Of a stretch of DNA of 64,000 nt, positions 63,079-64,000 are shown piece after piece. Where the stretch lies: positions 69,727,082 through 69,791,081 of the forward strand of contig OZ023270.1 of assembly GCA_964006375.1 (NCBI GenBank), written 5' to 3'. The translations under genes were made by a program, and so were the position numbers. Each line of letters begins with the position of its first letter. Position 1 is the first letter of the stretch. Origin of the DNA: Tillus elongatus (taxonomy: Eukaryota > Arthropoda > Insecta > Coleoptera > Cleridae). The notes beneath the pieces were generated by a model, which was not told where the DNA came from, did no database searches, and saw only the letters and a program-made list of their open reading frames with translations.

Positions 63079-63142
63079 TTGAAACCGACATCCGATTTGG
63101 ATTCCAGGGCTTCTAAATAGCGCTAATTTGAAGAAATTTATT
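62942..63142. repeat. Inverted repeat around (TA)n, right-flank type
   Basis: Arms of about 69 bp, perfect as read, from ATAAATTTCTTCAAATTAGC at the left to GCTAATTTGAAGAAATTTAT at the right, around TA 63010-63074. Confidence 0.95.
63010..63074. repeat. (TA)n microsatellite
   Basis: Loop of the second inverted repeat. Confidence 0.97.
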
Positions 63143-63224
63143 CAAAAATCGCAATCTCCTCAATAGTGATTTTTTTTTAAAGAAAATTCACTAAACGGGA
63201 ATTATTTGATGCGTATTCATGACA

Positions 63225-63410
63225 ACTACAAATAAGAATCCGTTACTACCTAATGATGTTTTCATCAAAAACTCTTTAAAAATAAAAGTAACATGAAAAT
63301 GACAGATGACATTTACAAAGTGTCACGTGATGCGTGTCAATATTTAACATGAAAATAGAATCAAACTAGAACAATAATAATAACTATAACAACGAAAATA
63401 TCGACGCCCA
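63225..63410 (+). repeat. Unclassified dispersed repeat (copy 2)
   Basis: Colinear with 12290-12450: ACATGAAAATGACAGATGAC, then AACATGAAAATAGAATCA and AATAACTATAACAACG. Confidence 0.6.
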
Positions 63411-63564
63411 TCAATCTAGTTATCTTATTATAACTTTTTAATATAGATGGACGTATTTTGTTTCAAGTATTTACCTAGAAAGAAAAACTTCCAAGAAAGG
63501 GATATAAATCAAATGAGTTTGCTCATTTAAAACAATGTCGCTATTATTGTCGTGTATATGCTTT

Positions 63565-64000
<436 letters not shown>

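Larger units (their letters stand above)
62118..63194 (+). mobile_element. TA-core element, long version, 5'-truncated, with two inverted duplications
   Basis: Starts in the short module (AATCACCAACGACTTATGGA), continues through the long body (TTTGACGTTTTAAATCGCGA) and the pre-TA block. It then has a TA tract, the inverted copy of its left flank, the inverted copy of its right flank, a second TA tract and the normal right flank and hairpin ending 63194. Confidence 0.85.

Overview
This is eukaryotic, AT-rich DNA from an arthropod, most likely an insect. The evidence is the repeat content: a Dong/R4-type LINE in a TAA repeat, Tc1/mariner elements with DD41D spacing, Penelope-like elements (PLEs), tRNA-derived SINEs, and a LINE whose 3' tail is the insect telomere pentamer CCTAA. 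I found no host gene, no cellular RNA gene and no exon structure I can defend. The species is not determined. Nearly every recognisable coding segment is a transposable-element remnant. The one long intact frame is ORF2 of a Tx1/L1-type LINE at the left edge.

Layout. 1-3656 (-): LINE with gag-like ORF1 (two frameshifts) and an open endonuclease/RT ORF2 running off the window. 3.9-8.05 kb: a composite of the commonest repeat here, containing a captured RT fragment, a long-TIR mariner inserted in its TA tract, and an inverted duplication. 8.15-10.2 kb: SINE and PLE pieces, with one SINE inserted with clear target-site duplications. 11.7-12.6 kb: two SINE families. 12.67-16.85 kb: degraded Dong/R4-like LINE with (TAA)n on both sides. 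18.7-21.0 and 22.0-22.8 kb (-): two LINE remnants. 26.0-26.95 kb: a further RT remnant. 28.8-31.3 kb: mariner remnant carrying a hAT-like fold-back element. 32.8-35.5 kb: a second long-TIR mariner. 35.8-38.5 kb: RNase H-type LINEs, one nested in another with target-site duplications. 38.6-40.7 and 45-63 kb: dense copies of the TA-core repeat. 41.9-45.0 kb: PLE remnants. 53.3-54.5 kb (-): LINE with a TTAGG-type tail. 54.5-55.5 kb: hammerhead-ribozyme repeat. 58.8-60.3 kb: mariner remnant homologous to the one at 28.8 kb.

Two systems dominate. First, about 20 copies of one non-autonomous family (called 'TA-core element' here) share a head beginning TC(G/T)GGACGCAGCAAGTGCG, an internal (TA)n tract and a terminal hairpin made of TTAGTGAATTTT and its complement ending CTAA. 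The same AGTGAATTTT word recurs just inside the head. This layout (subterminal inverted repeat, microsatellite core, 3' hairpin) resembles Helentron-associated (DINE-1/HINE-like) elements. Short (about 0.65 kb) and long (about 1.2 kb) versions exist. Second, at 54.7-55.5 kb a repeat carries a type I hammerhead self-cleaving ribozyme motif with an intact core and a GUC cleavage triplet; two consecutive GTC/TACGG junctions are 309 bp apart, the architecture expected of a retrozyme-like element possibly mobilised by a PLE.

The window reads as a repeat-rich intergenic or heterochromatic block in which TA and TAA microsatellites are repeatedly targets, cores and rearrangement points of mobile elements.
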